Shown: positions 17,487-25,463, counted from the first letter of the stretch. The stretch: 39,453 nucleotides of DNA from Oscillibacter sp. (GCA_022795445.1 JAAWGR010000020.1:1-39453), one strand, 5' to 3'. Made by a program: numbers and translations. The notes: generated by a model from the letters alone, not told the origin.

Positions 17487-19898
17487 ATGGAAAAATGGAT
17501 TCGCGCCCGTTATCAGCCCAATCTGCCGCTGCATGATGGACGCCGCGTGACGGCAAGTCCGGAGCATATCGCCTTGTCCCGGCAGGCCGCACAGGAGGGC
17601 ATGGTGCTGTTAAAGAACCAGGGGGATTTGCTCCCCCTGGCTCCCGACAGCCGGGTAGCTCTGTTTGGCAAAGGCAGCTTCGACTATGTAAAGGGCGGCG
17701 GCGGGAGCGGCGATGTCACAACTGCCTATGTCCGCAATATTTACGACGGGTTAAGGGAAGAAAATGTTTCCCTTTACGAGCCTCTGTCAACGTATTACCG
17801 GGATTATGTAGCTGGATGCTATGCTGCCGGGGATGTTCCCGGTTTGATGGCAGAACCGGAGCTTCCGGAAGCGCTTCTGGCATCCGCAAAGGAGAACGCC
17901 GATACCGCGATCATCGTCCTCAGCCGCTTTTCCGGCGAGGGTTGGGATCGAGACCCGGTTATGCACGAGGAAGATGACTACCCCTGGCCGGATGAACTGA
18001 ATATGCCCAAACGGGCGAAGACCGTCTTTCCTAAAGGAGACTACTATCTAACTGCCCCCGAACAGCGAATGATCCAGCTGATTACCGGTTCCTTTGAGAA
18101 AATTGTCCTGGTCCTTAATGTGGGCGGTGTAATGGATGTTTCCTGGTTTTATAAGGATGACCGCATTTCCTCTGTTCTCCTGGCCTACCAGGCAGGGATG
18201 GAAGGTGGAAGCGCCATTGCAGAGCTGCTGACTGGAAAGAGAAATCCCTGCGGCAAACTGCCTGATACCTTCGCGCTGGATCTGAACGACTATCCCTCCA
18301 CAGAGCATTTTCACGACTCAATAGATTATGTGGACTACACGGAAGATATCTATGTAGGCTATCGGTATTTTGAAACTCTGCCGGGCGCGGCGGAACGAGT
18401 TTGCTATCCCTTTGGCTATGGGCTGTCGTATACAAGCTTTTCACTGGAAACGATAAGTGCCGGAACGGAAGATGGAAACATTTGCATATCCGTCCGTGTG
18501 ACCAACAAGGGAACATGCGCTGGGAAAGAGGTCGTGCAGCTTTACTACAATCCGCCTTGGGGAGCGCTCCAAAAGCCTCTGCGTAATCTGGCGGCATTCC
18601 GGAAGACCCGGCTGCTGGAACCCGGAAAGAGCGAAACGGTAACTCTGGCATTTCCGGTGGAATCTATGGCCAGCTTCGACGATCTGGGTAAAATCGCGCC
18701 CTGTGCCTGGGTTTTGGAGCAGGGAAACTACACCCTGTATGTGGGTACTTCTGTACGGGATGCAGCGAAACTGAACTATACATACACCCAGGATGAAACT
18801 CGCATTATCAGCCAGACTGGCGATGTGCTGGCACCTTCCCACTTGAAAAAACGTCTTTTGGCAGACGGACATTATGAAGATATTCCTGCTGCGGCTTCAG
18901 TCGACACGGAAGCCAATTTGCTTACGCCGATCTGCGCTGGTCAAGCAGAGGCAGTAGCACCCGCAGCACGCGGGCGGGACCGTTATCTGCTTTCTCAGCC
19001 TTATGCCGAAGGCATACAGCCCTTATCTGAAGTTGCGGAAGGGACCCTGAGTCTGGATACGTTCCTATCCCAACTCTGCGACGATGATCTGATCCATCTT
19101 TTGGGTGGTCAACCCAATGTGGGCGTGTCCAACACCTTTGGCATAGGTGGACTGCCAGAATACGGCGTTCCGACCGTAACCACAGCCGACGGCCCGGCGG
19201 GACTGCGTATCGAGCCTGTGTGTGGCGTCCATACCACCGCCTGGCCCTGTGCAACTTTGCTGGCAGCGACGTGGGACACAGAGCTGGTTTTCTGTGTAGG
19301 CTCCGCCGCTGCGGAGGAAATCAAGGAAAACAACATCTCCGTCTGGCTGGCCCCCGCAGTCAATATTCACCGGAACCCGCTGTGCGGCAGGAATTTTGAA
19401 TATTATTCCGAGGACCCGCTGCTTACTGGTAAACTGGCCAGTGCTATGGTCCGGGGGATCCAGTCCCAGCACATTGCGGCTACAGTGAAGCACTTTGCCT
19501 GCAACAATAAAGAAACCAACAGGAAATACAGCGATTCCCGTCTGTCCCAGCGGGCCCTGCGGGAAATCTATCTGCGGGCCTTCGAGATCATCGTGCGAGA
19601 GGAACAGCCTTGGGCCATCATGAGTTCTTATAATGTGATCAATGGCTGTCGGGCCTCGGAAAGCCGGGAACTCTTGACGGACATCCTTCGGAAAGAGTGG
19701 GGATATACCGGTTTGGTGATGAGCGATTGGTGGACGCGCGGCGAACACTATAAGGAACTTCTCGCCGGAAATGACCTGAAGATGGCCAACGGCTATCCGG
19801 AACGTATCCGGCAGGCTATGGAGCTTGGGGCAGTTGCTCGGGCAGATCTGATAATTTCCGCCCGGCGTGTTCTGGAACTGATTTTGAAAATCGACTAA
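17487..19898 (+). CDS. Circularly permuted GH3 beta-glucosidase
   Basis: An 803-residue GH3 enzyme in permuted domain order. Residues ~30-310 are the alpha/beta sandwich that normally comes second (opening 'SRQAAQEGMVLLKNQGDLLP'). Residues ~320-430 are the fibronectin-III-like domain ('KEVVQLYYNPPWG'), and residues ~515-803 are the (alpha/beta)8 barrel that normally comes first. The nucleophile is Asp747 in LVMSDWW; the substrate-binding KHFACNNKE motif lies before it. Permuted GH3 enzymes are known in rumen clostridia (Ruminococcus albus type). No signal peptide: it should hydrolyse imported beta-glucosides in the cytoplasm. A ~75-residue linker (430-515) connects the last two domains. It follows the permease by 7 bp. 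Confidence 0.9.
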   Translation: MEKWIRARYQPNLPLHDGRRVTASPEHIALSRQAAQEGMVLLKNQGDLLPLAPDSRVALFGKGSFDYVKGGGGSGDVTTAYVRNIYDGLREENVSLYEPLSTYYRDYVAGCYAAGDVPGLMAEPELPEALLASAKENADTAIIVLSRFSGEGWDRDPVMHEEDDYPWPDELNMPKRAKTVFPKGDYYLTAPEQRMIQLITGSFEKIVLVLNVGGVMDVSWFYKDDRISSVLLAYQAGMEGGSAIAELLTGKRNPCGKLPDTFALDLNDYPSTEHFHDSIDYVDYTEDIYVGYRYFETLPGAAERVCYPFGYGLSYTSFSLETISAGTEDGNICISVRVTNKGTCAGKEVVQLYYNPPWGALQKPLRNLAAFRKTRLLEPGKSETVTLAFPVESMASFDDLGKIAPCAWVLEQGNYTLYVGTSVRDAAKLNYTYTQDETRIISQTGDVLAPSHLKKRLLADGHYEDIPAAASVDTEANLLTPICAGQAEAVAPAARGRDRYLLSQPYAEGIQPLSEVAEGTLSLDTFLSQLCDDDLIHLLGGQPNVGVSNTFGIGGLPEYGVPTVTTADGPAGLRIEPVCGVHTTAWPCATLLAATWDTELVFCVGSAAAEEIKENNISVWLAPAVNIHRNPLCGRNFEYYSEDPLLTGKLASAMVRGIQSQHIAATVKHFACNNKETNRKYSDSRLSQRALREIYLRAFEIIVREEQPWAIMSSYNVINGCRASESRELLTDILRKEWGYTGLVMSDWWTRGEHYKELLAGNDLKMANGYPERIRQAMELGAVARADLIISARRVLELILKID

Positions 19899-20006
19899 GC
19901 GAATACCATTCCTGTTGTTGCTTAATGACGCCAGCGCGCGTATCAAATTATGGGCCTTTGGCTGCTCCACTGACACAGCCCAAGGCACCGGACTGAAGGA
20001 GGAAAA

Positions 20007-20066
20007 ACCGCCCCGGCTTGCGGTGCGGCAGTGTGGAGACCTGCCGTAAAGCCCGCTCCTGCGGGC
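20007..20066 (+). ncRNA. Three-hairpin RNA leader before the ABC ATPase gene
   Basis: Three GC-rich hairpins stand in a row: ACCGC/GCGGT (20007-20024), CGGCAG/CTGCCG (20026-20046) and GCCCGC/GCGGGC (20051-20066), with 1 and 4 bases between them. All stems are perfect. None has a T tract, so they are not simple terminators. They occupy the 210-bp gap between the GH3 stop and the ATPase start, and the only clear purine-rich site (CGGAGG at 20079) is 25 bases from the ATG. I know of no riboswitch class that matches. They may set mRNA stability or control translation of the ATPase. Confidence 0.45.
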
Positions 20067-20108
20067 AAGGCGAAACGGCGGAGGCTGTCTCGTCAAAGCT
20101 GAAGTATT

Positions 20109-21293
20109 ATGGCTACTTTGAAACTGGATCGGATCACGAAAATTTATCCTCACAGCGGCGGTCAGAAGAAGGCGAAGAAAGGTGCGCCGGAGAAAAAGAC
20201 GAACCTTCAGGTGACGGCGGATGGCGTGGTTGCCGTGCAGGAGTTTAACCTGGATATCAAGGACAAGGAATTTATTGTTCTCGTTGGTCCCTCCGGCTGC
20301 GGCAAGTCCACCACCTTGCGGATGGTTGCTGGCCTGGAGGAGATCTCCGGCGGTGAGCTGTACATTGACGGCAAGCTGGTGAACGACGTGGAACCCAAGA
20401 ACCGGGACATCGCCATGGTCTTCCAGTCCTACGCCCTGTATCCGCATATGACTGTCTATGAGAACATGGCCTTCCCCCTGAAGCTCCGCAAGATGTCTGC
20501 CCAGGAGATCGACCGCCGGGTGAAAGAAGCTGCCGCCACCTTGGACATCACCCAGTATCTTGACCGCAAGCCCAAGGCCCTGTCCGGCGGCCAGCGCCAG
20601 CGTGTCGCCATTGGCCGGGCTATCGTCCGGGAACCCAAGGTTTTGCTGATGGATGAGCCGCTGTCCAACCTTGATGCCAAGCTCCGCAATCAGATGCGCG
20701 CCGAAATCATCAAACTCCGGCAGAAAATCAACACCACATTTATGTACGTTACCCACGACCAGACCGAGGCCATGACCTTGGGTGACCGGATTGTCATCAT
20801 GAAGGATGGTTTCATCCAGCAGATCGGCACACCCCAGGAGGTATTCGATCATCCCGCCAACCTGTTCGTGTCTGGCTTTATCGGTATGCCTCAGATGAAC
20901 TACTTCAGTGCCAGGCTGACCAAGGAGGACGGCAAGTACGCCGTATCCGTAGAGAATTGCAGCGTCGTGCTCTCTGAAGAAAAGCAGAAAAATTTGGCTG
21001 CCCATAAGGTGGTTCCTCAAGATATCACCTTGGGCGTCCGTCCCAGCCATATGGTGCTGGCAAAACAGCCCGGCAATACCCTATCCGCCACCATTGACGT
21101 GTCTGAGCTGATGGGCAGTGAGGTCCACTTCCATGCCAACGCTAACGGGAAAGACGTTGTGGTCATTGTTCCTACCATGAGTGCCAACGGTGAACGCATC
21201 GACTCCTTCCATACAGGGGACAAGCTGAACCTCACCTTCAGCGGAAACGTCTGCCATCTCTTTGATCGAGACGGAAAGAACCTCGAATTCTAA
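20109..21293 (+). CDS. Sugar ABC transporter ATPase, MsmX/UgpC type
   Basis: A 394-residue CUT1 ATPase. Walker A GPSGCGKST is at residues 60-68, the Q-loop lies in MVFQSYALYP, the signature is LSGGQRQRV and Walker B is VLLMDEPLS with the switch His in THDQTEA. The C-terminal ~130 residues form the TOBE/MalK regulatory fold. An extra Lys-rich insertion (residues ~15-38, containing QKKAKKGAPEKKTNL) sits between the first strand and the usual 'GVVAVQEFNLDI'. It would energise the permeases encoded upstream, and such ATPases often serve several importers in one cell. Only a weak GAAG precedes the ATG, in contrast to the strong sites of the other operon genes. A terminator follows directly. Confidence 0.92.
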   Translation: MATLKLDRITKIYPHSGGQKKAKKGAPEKKTNLQVTADGVVAVQEFNLDIKDKEFIVLVGPSGCGKSTTLRMVAGLEEISGGELYIDGKLVNDVEPKNRDIAMVFQSYALYPHMTVYENMAFPLKLRKMSAQEIDRRVKEAAATLDITQYLDRKPKALSGGQRQRVAIGRAIVREPKVLLMDEPLSNLDAKLRNQMRAEIIKLRQKINTTFMYVTHDQTEAMTLGDRIVIMKDGFIQQIGTPQEVFDHPANLFVSGFIGMPQMNYFSARLTKEDGKYAVSVENCSVVLSEEKQKNLAAHKVVPQDITLGVRPSHMVLAKQPGNTLSATIDVSELMGSEVHFHANANGKDVVVIVPTMSANGERIDSFHTGDKLNLTFSGNVCHLFDRDGKNLEF

Positions 21294-21306
21294 TGACCTG
21301 ATGGTG

Positions 21307-21347
21307 AAACGGGTGCTGCCTGTAAAGCAGTGCCCGTTTCTTTTCTT
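21307..21347 (+). terminator. Rho-independent terminator of the transporter operon
   Basis: A 13-bp stem (AAACGGGTGCTGC against GCAGTGCCCGTTT, two G-T pairs) closes a 7-base loop and leads into TTTCTTTTCTT. It starts 13 bp after the ATPase stop codon. Confidence 0.85.
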
Positions 21348-21422
21348 CCGACCGAATACCTTCGGCGGTCTGAAAAACAGGTATAAAGAGTTTACGCAAT
21401 TCTAAAGACAGGAGAACCAAGT

Positions 21423-21821
21423 ATGCTGGAGATTATTCTGAGGAAAACAATGCCCAATGGATCAGCGGAGGAAAAGGTTCTTTATTCATCCTCAGACACG
21501 GTTTCTGACGCTTTGGAAAAAGAAATCATTCATTTTCCAAACTTAGATATCCACTTAAGGGAACAGAGCGCAACAAGTTATGGGAAAACAATTCCTCTGG
21601 GCTTTTATGAGTTTTTCACGCTCCTCTATTTGGTCGAACATCCGGGCTGGGTTTATTCTAAAGAGCAAATTTACGAAAAAGTATGGAAACAGCCCGGTGA
21701 GTTCTGTGGAAATGCGGTTCCGAATGTAATCAGTCAACTGCGACATAAGCTATGGCCTGACAATCCAAAAGGCGGTTATATTCGCACGGTGCAAAATAGC
21801 GGTTACAAATTTGAGATATGA
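21423..21821 (+). CDS. Stand-alone OmpR/PhoB-type winged-helix protein
   Basis: A 132-residue protein whose last ~80 residues are the Trans_reg_C winged helix ('FTLLYLVEHPGWVYSKEQIY', then 'VPNVISQLRHKLW' and the wing 'GYIRTVQNSGYKFEI'). The first 50 residues are not a receiver domain: there is no Asp phosphorylation pocket. No histidine kinase is nearby. It therefore binds DNA without obvious phosphorylation control. The start follows ACAGGAGAA. It lies between the transporter operon and glgA. Stand-alone winged helices like this are frequent in mobile elements; its targets are unknown. Confidence 0.8.
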   Translation: MLEIILRKTMPNGSAEEKVLYSSSDTVSDALEKEIIHFPNLDIHLREQSATSYGKTIPLGFYEFFTLLYLVEHPGWVYSKEQIYEKVWKQPGEFCGNAVPNVISQLRHKLWPDNPKGGYIRTVQNSGYKFEI

Positions 21822-21864
21822 AAAGGAACTGTTCACAGCAAAAAATCATTCTCAATTTTATTTG

Positions 21865-21913
21865 AAAAGAGTTGCAAAAACTTGTGGTTACCACAAATTT
21901 CTGCAACTCTTTT
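21865..21913. terminator. Long hairpin terminator shared by the winged-helix gene and glgA
   Basis: A perfect 12-bp stem, AAAAGAGTTGCA against TGCAACTCTTTT, with an inner GTGG/CCAC helix. A- and T-rich arms on both sides make it usable in both directions, between the convergent winged-helix and glgA genes. Confidence 0.8.
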
Positions 21914-21970
21914 ATTAGACCTTTTCAGGAGGGGCCGCGTTTCTGATATGTAATTAAGAAACTTCTTTTC

Positions 21971-23704
21971 TTAGGTCAGAGTCAGATACAAATCCTTATA
22001 TTGCTTTGCGGAATTCTCCCAGGAAAGATTTTTCTCCATATCCCGCCTAACCATTTTATCCCACTGCGCGCGGTTTTTGAAATAAAACGTCTTTGCTCGG
22101 TTAATCGCATCCAGCAACAACCCGGCATCGTATCGGTCAAAAGTAAAGCCGTTTCCGGTATCAGCAAACATATTATAAGGCTCAACTGTGTCCTTCAAGC
22201 CGCCGGTTTCCCGAACAATAGGCACTGTACCGTAATGCATGGCGATCAGCTGTGTCAGTCCGCAGGGTTCGAACTGGGACGGTACCAGCAGGGCGTCCGC
22301 ACCCGCATAGATTCTATGGGATCGCGCCTCATCGTACATGATGCAAGCACATACGCTTCCTTTATAGGCATTTTCGTAATACCGGAAGGAGTCCTCATAC
22401 ACCGCATCTCCACTGCCAAGCACCACAACTTGTGTATACTCATCCATGACCTGCGGAAGAATTGCATTCACCAAATCCAGGCCCTTCTGATTTGTCAGTC
22501 GGGAAATCAATCCAATTACAAACTTCTGGTCATCCTGGGCCAGGCCCAATTCCTCTTGCAGCTTACACTTGTTCTCCTTTTTCTGCTCCAGCACGGTGGT
22601 AATGTCGTAATTTGCATACAGGGTACCGTCAGTTGCAGGATTCCAAATATCATAATCAATACCGTTTACGATGCCGCGCAGTTTGCCGGAATGATACCGC
22701 AAGTGGGCATCCAAGGTTTCTCCATAGTATTCGCTCTGGATTTCACCCGCATAAGTCTGGCTCACCGTTGTAATGACATTCGCGTAGGCCAGTCCGCCTT
22801 TCAGCATATTTGCATCATTGCAGCCTGTCTTCAGAGCATCCATGTCGAAGACGTAATCCGGCAGTCCGGACCAGTAACGAATCGTAGGAATATCATAAAT
22901 TCCTTGGAACCGAAGGTTATGGATCGTCAAAATTGTCTTTGCGGTGGTCAGTTTCGTTTCGCTGAACAAGGTCCTCAAATATACAGGAATGAGAGCGGCC
23001 TGCCAATCGTGGCAATGAATGATGTCGGGAATCCAATCCATATAGTTCAGAGCCGCCAGGGCCGCTTTGGCAAAATAGCAGTATTTCGGAATATCGTCAA
23101 TGAGGTTGGTATACGGATTCCCGTTACTGAAGAATTCTTCGTTGTCGATGAAATCATACACCACACCGTCCCAGACGTATTCCATAATGCCTACATAATA
23201 AGACCTGCCATCCGCACAGAGGTCCATCCCGAAAGAACCCCGATAAATCATCTTCTCCTGATATTCCCAAGGGATACATTTGTAACGTGGGATAATGACC
23301 TTCACGTCACAGTTCTGCTTTACCAACGCTTTGGGGAGCGCATACATGACGTCCCCTAAGCCGCCGGTTTTGACAAACGGATAACACTCTGAGCCAATGA
23401 ATGCAACACTTTTTCTGGGGGATGTATCAACTTCCTCCGTCGCTGCTGTCTCCACGGGTTCCGCCGCCAGGGTTCTCTCCACAGACGTTTCCTCAGACAT
23501 TTCGCTCTCGATCATTTTCGTGTCCTCAGTTTTCGGAATATCTTTAACAAGTCCTTCTCCAACCTTGGGACTTACCACTACAATTTCTTCAACTGCCTCA
23601 TTCGCGCCAGTTTTTTCGGCAGTCAGGACCTTGCTCTCTACAGAAACGGATTCTAAAGAGATATTGCTTTTTTGGCTGGTTTTCGCGTTTTTCTTTTTCT
23701 TCAT
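21971..23704 (-). CDS. glgA: Glycogen synthase (ADP-glucose, GT5) with a long N-terminal tail
   Basis: 577 residues, against about 480 for ordinary bacterial GlgA. Residues 98-577 are the GT5 enzyme: the ADP-glucose-binding KTGGLGD is at 112-118, and the C-terminal half has the donor-site 'PSQFEPCGLTQL' and 'ETGGLKDTV'. It adds glucose from ADP-glucose to glycogen. Residues 1-97 are a hydrophilic tail, five Lys/Met residues then alternating Val, Glu, Thr and Ser with no predicted fold, and no signal peptide. It has its own promoter (TTGCTT-17-TATAAT) and a tiny Met-Arg-stop frame in its leader. No other glg gene is adjacent. It could draw on glucose-1-phosphate from the GH94 enzymes, if GlgC is encoded elsewhere. 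Confidence 0.9.
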   Translation of the reverse strand: MKKKKNAKTSQKSNISLESVSVESKVLTAEKTGANEAVEEIVVVSPKVGEGLVKDIPKTEDTKMIESEMSEETSVERTLAAEPVETAATEEVDTSPRKSVAFIGSECYPFVKTGGLGDVMYALPKALVKQNCDVKVIIPRYKCIPWEYQEKMIYRGSFGMDLCADGRSYYVGIMEYVWDGVVYDFIDNEEFFSNGNPYTNLIDDIPKYCYFAKAALAALNYMDWIPDIIHCHDWQAALIPVYLRTLFSETKLTTAKTILTIHNLRFQGIYDIPTIRYWSGLPDYVFDMDALKTGCNDANMLKGGLAYANVITTVSQTYAGEIQSEYYGETLDAHLRYHSGKLRGIVNGIDYDIWNPATDGTLYANYDITTVLEQKKENKCKLQEELGLAQDDQKFVIGLISRLTNQKGLDLVNAILPQVMDEYTQVVVLGSGDAVYEDSFRYYENAYKGSVCACIMYDEARSHRIYAGADALLVPSQFEPCGLTQLIAMHYGTVPIVRETGGLKDTVEPYNMFADTGNGFTFDRYDAGLLLDAINRAKTFYFKNRAQWDKMVRRDMEKNLSWENSAKQYKDLYLTLT

Positions 23705-23785
23705 TTAACATCACCTTTTATAACGATTTGCCAAATATTTTTCCGCCTAAAACCAAGATTAACGCATATTCAAATCTCCTTTTAC

Positions 23786-23814
23786 ATTATACATCATGCA
23801 CTATGATAAAGCAA
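23786..23814 (-). promoter_or_regulatory. SigmaA promoter of glgA
   Basis: On the minus strand TTGCTT (23814-23809) and a consensus TATAAT (23791-23786) are 17 bp apart. The resulting leader of about 75 bases carries, at 23767-23759, a three-codon frame ATG CGT TAA with a strong AAAGGAG in front of it, before the glgA start. Confidence 0.7.
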
Positions 23815-24024
23815 GAAATAACTCAATATTTTTAAAGAAACCATACCTGAATCCATTCGCCATTGCGCGGTACGATGATTTTGCCTTAAAACTCTTGGAA
23901 TATTGTCAGAAAAGGACGAACGATTTTTTGTTTTGTATATTACACGGATAAAACCCGGAAATAGAAAAGTTACATTATTCTTGTGGCGGTTTTATTCCCT
24001 TTCCTATGGGAAAAGAGGTGCTAT

Positions 24025-24150
24025 ATGAATCCATATCATAAAAAGCCAAGAATCTTTCAATTAATTTTGTGTATAGATTTTCCAAGGCGGAAAAACAACA
24101 ATATCCTGTACTTTTTCTGGGATTCAGCGACTAAATCAATGGCTCTCTAA
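24025..24150 (+). CDS. Possible small orphan protein (41 aa)
   Basis: A 41-codon frame starting MNPYHKKPRIFQ, basic at both ends with an aromatic middle (ILYFFW). GAGGTG lies five bases before the ATG and a very strong terminator begins five bases after the stop codon, so something is transcribed here. The composition is AT-rich and no family is recognised. It could equally be a non-coding RNA ending at that terminator. Confidence 0.3.
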   Translation: MNPYHKKPRIFQLILCIDFPRRKNNNILYFFWDSATKSMAL

Positions 24151-24154
24151 TTTT

Positions 24155-24203
24155 AAATTCGGGCATTATCCTGGAAATGGATAATATCCGAATTTTCTTT
24201 TCG
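24155..24203 (+). terminator. Strong intrinsic terminator
   Basis: A 17-position stem (AAATTCGG...ATTATCC against GGATAAT...CCGAATTT, one mismatch and one G-T pair) with a 7-base loop, followed by TTTTCTTTTC. It closes the orphan transcript at about 24.0-24.15 kb. Confidence 0.8.
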
Positions 24204-24680
24204 ACACTATTTGGTGATTTTATTAAAAAGAAGGGCAATTTGAAAACTTAATATATACCGGCAGGGCGGCAGCATCGTGCTGCCATAATAACATACGAAT
24301 GGGAATTATTGTAGCCGCCTTTGTGCCAGCCGCGTGAGCGGACATGGAGATGAGACGCAATTTGAATGATTCCCTACATCGTATTCGTCAGTTCCGTTGT
24401 CTGATTCAACTGCAAGGCACCGTTTTCAAGACAAAGAGTGGAGGTAGCCCACATTGCTTTCAAAGTGTGTGGGATATTGTCAGCGAAGAAGAACAGAAAC
24501 GTTCGGTCAAAACTTCCCTCTGCGGACTTTCTATTGCATCAGCTATTGAAGCGGCCGATCCAGCGCTATGGTGCCGAATTGGCTGCTTTGTTTTTTCCCT
24601 TAAGTATTCGGTAGAATGCCGTTCTCCTCCGCTTCTGAAATCTTGACTTTTCAAAATTTCAGAATTGGAGGTTTTGCCCT
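24204..24680. other. Intergenic stretch without a convincing gene
   Basis: About 480 bases. It holds a perfect 7-bp hairpin GGCAGCA/TGCTGCC with a 3-base loop at 24268-24284 and a 100-codon plus-strand frame (24344-24646) that lacks a ribosome site and any recognised domain. The stretch probably contains the promoter and leader of the sigma-like gene that starts at 24681; I see no clear -35/-10 pair. Confidence 0.4.
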
Positions 24681-25178
24681 ATGGCAAAGCAGTATTACAT
24701 AAAAAAAGCCCCGTCTGCCCTTGGCCCAGATATTGAGTGGATATCAGTTAACGGGAAAGAGTTCTACCAGCTCATCACCTCCTCTGCTGGGAAAGGCCGG
24801 TACTTTATCGACATGGACGATTTTATGATTGAGGCCAGCGAAGCGGATTATAAAGATTGGCGCAAAGAGAAAGATCATAGCGATTATTTGCGTGAGCAGG
24901 AAATGAATTTGCAGATGCGGTCGTTGAGTAGTGACGTATCTCCTGAAAGCGGCAGTAGTGAAGAGATTGTTCCAGACGAAACCGCTGATACATTAGGGAT
25001 GCTGGATACAGAAAGCTATCGGCTGATCGACTCTTTGATTTTGTCCGAAAATCGAAAATCTGAGCGCGATGTAGCTTCCGAATTTGGCCTTTCTCAAAAT
25101 GCCGTCAACAAGCGTAAAAATAAAATTTTGAAGAAGTTGAGATTCTTGGTTGTCAAAGCAGAAAAAAGTTCCCAATAG
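24681..25178 (+). CDS. Sigma-70 region-4-like mobile-element protein
   Basis: A 165-residue protein. The last ~60 residues form a sigma-70 region-4-type helix-turn-helix ('YRLIDSLILSENRKSERDVA' then 'FGLSQNAVNKRKNKILKKLR'). The first 70 residues are acidic/basic and begin MAKQYYIKKAPSALGPDIEW, and a Ser/Glu-rich linker separates the halves. Region 2 (the -10 contacting part) is absent, so it is not a complete sigma factor; it more likely is a transcription regulator of the integrative element. GGAGG precedes the ATG. It starts a row of genes leading through a broken small gene and a second HTH protein to excisionase and integrase. Confidence 0.7.
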   Translation: MAKQYYIKKAPSALGPDIEWISVNGKEFYQLITSSAGKGRYFIDMDDFMIEASEADYKDWRKEKDHSDYLREQEMNLQMRSLSSDVSPESGSSEEIVPDETADTLGMLDTESYRLIDSLILSENRKSERDVASEFGLSQNAVNKRKNKILKKLRFLVVKAEKSSQ

Positions 25179-25211
25179 AAAAGTAAGGGGGAAAATCAAG
25201 AAAAGTCTTTC

Positions 25212-25463
25212 GTGCGCCTTGAAAATATCTCATCCGAAGACTTGGATGCATTCCTAGTAGAGCCCTTTGAAAGAGGTAATCGATGATAGAGGAAGCGCCA
25301 AGACCTCCTTTGGAAACAGTAGGGATCAAAGCCGCAAGAAAGATAATAAAAATCTCTGCCAGGCAGGGTGCCAAAACTCTGTTTTAAGGACGCTTGGCAG
25401 GCCGTATACAAAAAGTCCAAACTGAAACGGTCACTTGTGATGGGAAAGGATTTTAGCATATGA
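25212..25463 (+). pseudogene. Small element gene split over three frame segments
   Basis: Three short coding-like pieces lie end to end. The first, 'VRLENISSEDLDAFLVEPFE', reads to a TGA at 25286. The second begins at ATG 25283 (overlap ATGA), 'MIEEAPRPPLETVGIKAARK...', and stops at TAA 25385-25387. The third continues in the first frame, 'FKDAWQAVYKKSKLKRS...', and its stop overlaps the next ATG at 25460 by ATGA. Skipping one T in the TTTT of CTGTTTTAAG joins pieces two and three without a stop. This is what a gene with two compensating one-base changes would look like; coupled small genes or +1 frameshifting are alternatives. No function is known. Confidence 0.45.

Noticed and set aside
20007-20066. 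Known riboswitch (cobalamin, glycine, c-di-GMP, SAM) in the ATPase leader
   Set aside because: None of the conserved core strings of these classes could be matched to the hairpin row.
22001-23359. Plus-strand frame of 452 codons opposite glgA
   Set aside because: Antisense shadow of the GT5 enzyme; no recognisable domain.
24344-24646. 100-codon plus-strand frame before the sigma-like gene
   Set aside because: No ribosome site, Cys/Ser/Arg-rich composition and no recognised domain; kept only as a note in the intergenic entry.
25176-25286. Stop-codon read-through from the sigma-like gene into the same-frame segment after its TAG
   Set aside because: The frame is open for 35 codons after TAG, but the next segment has its own coupling signals and no read-through signal is recognisable.
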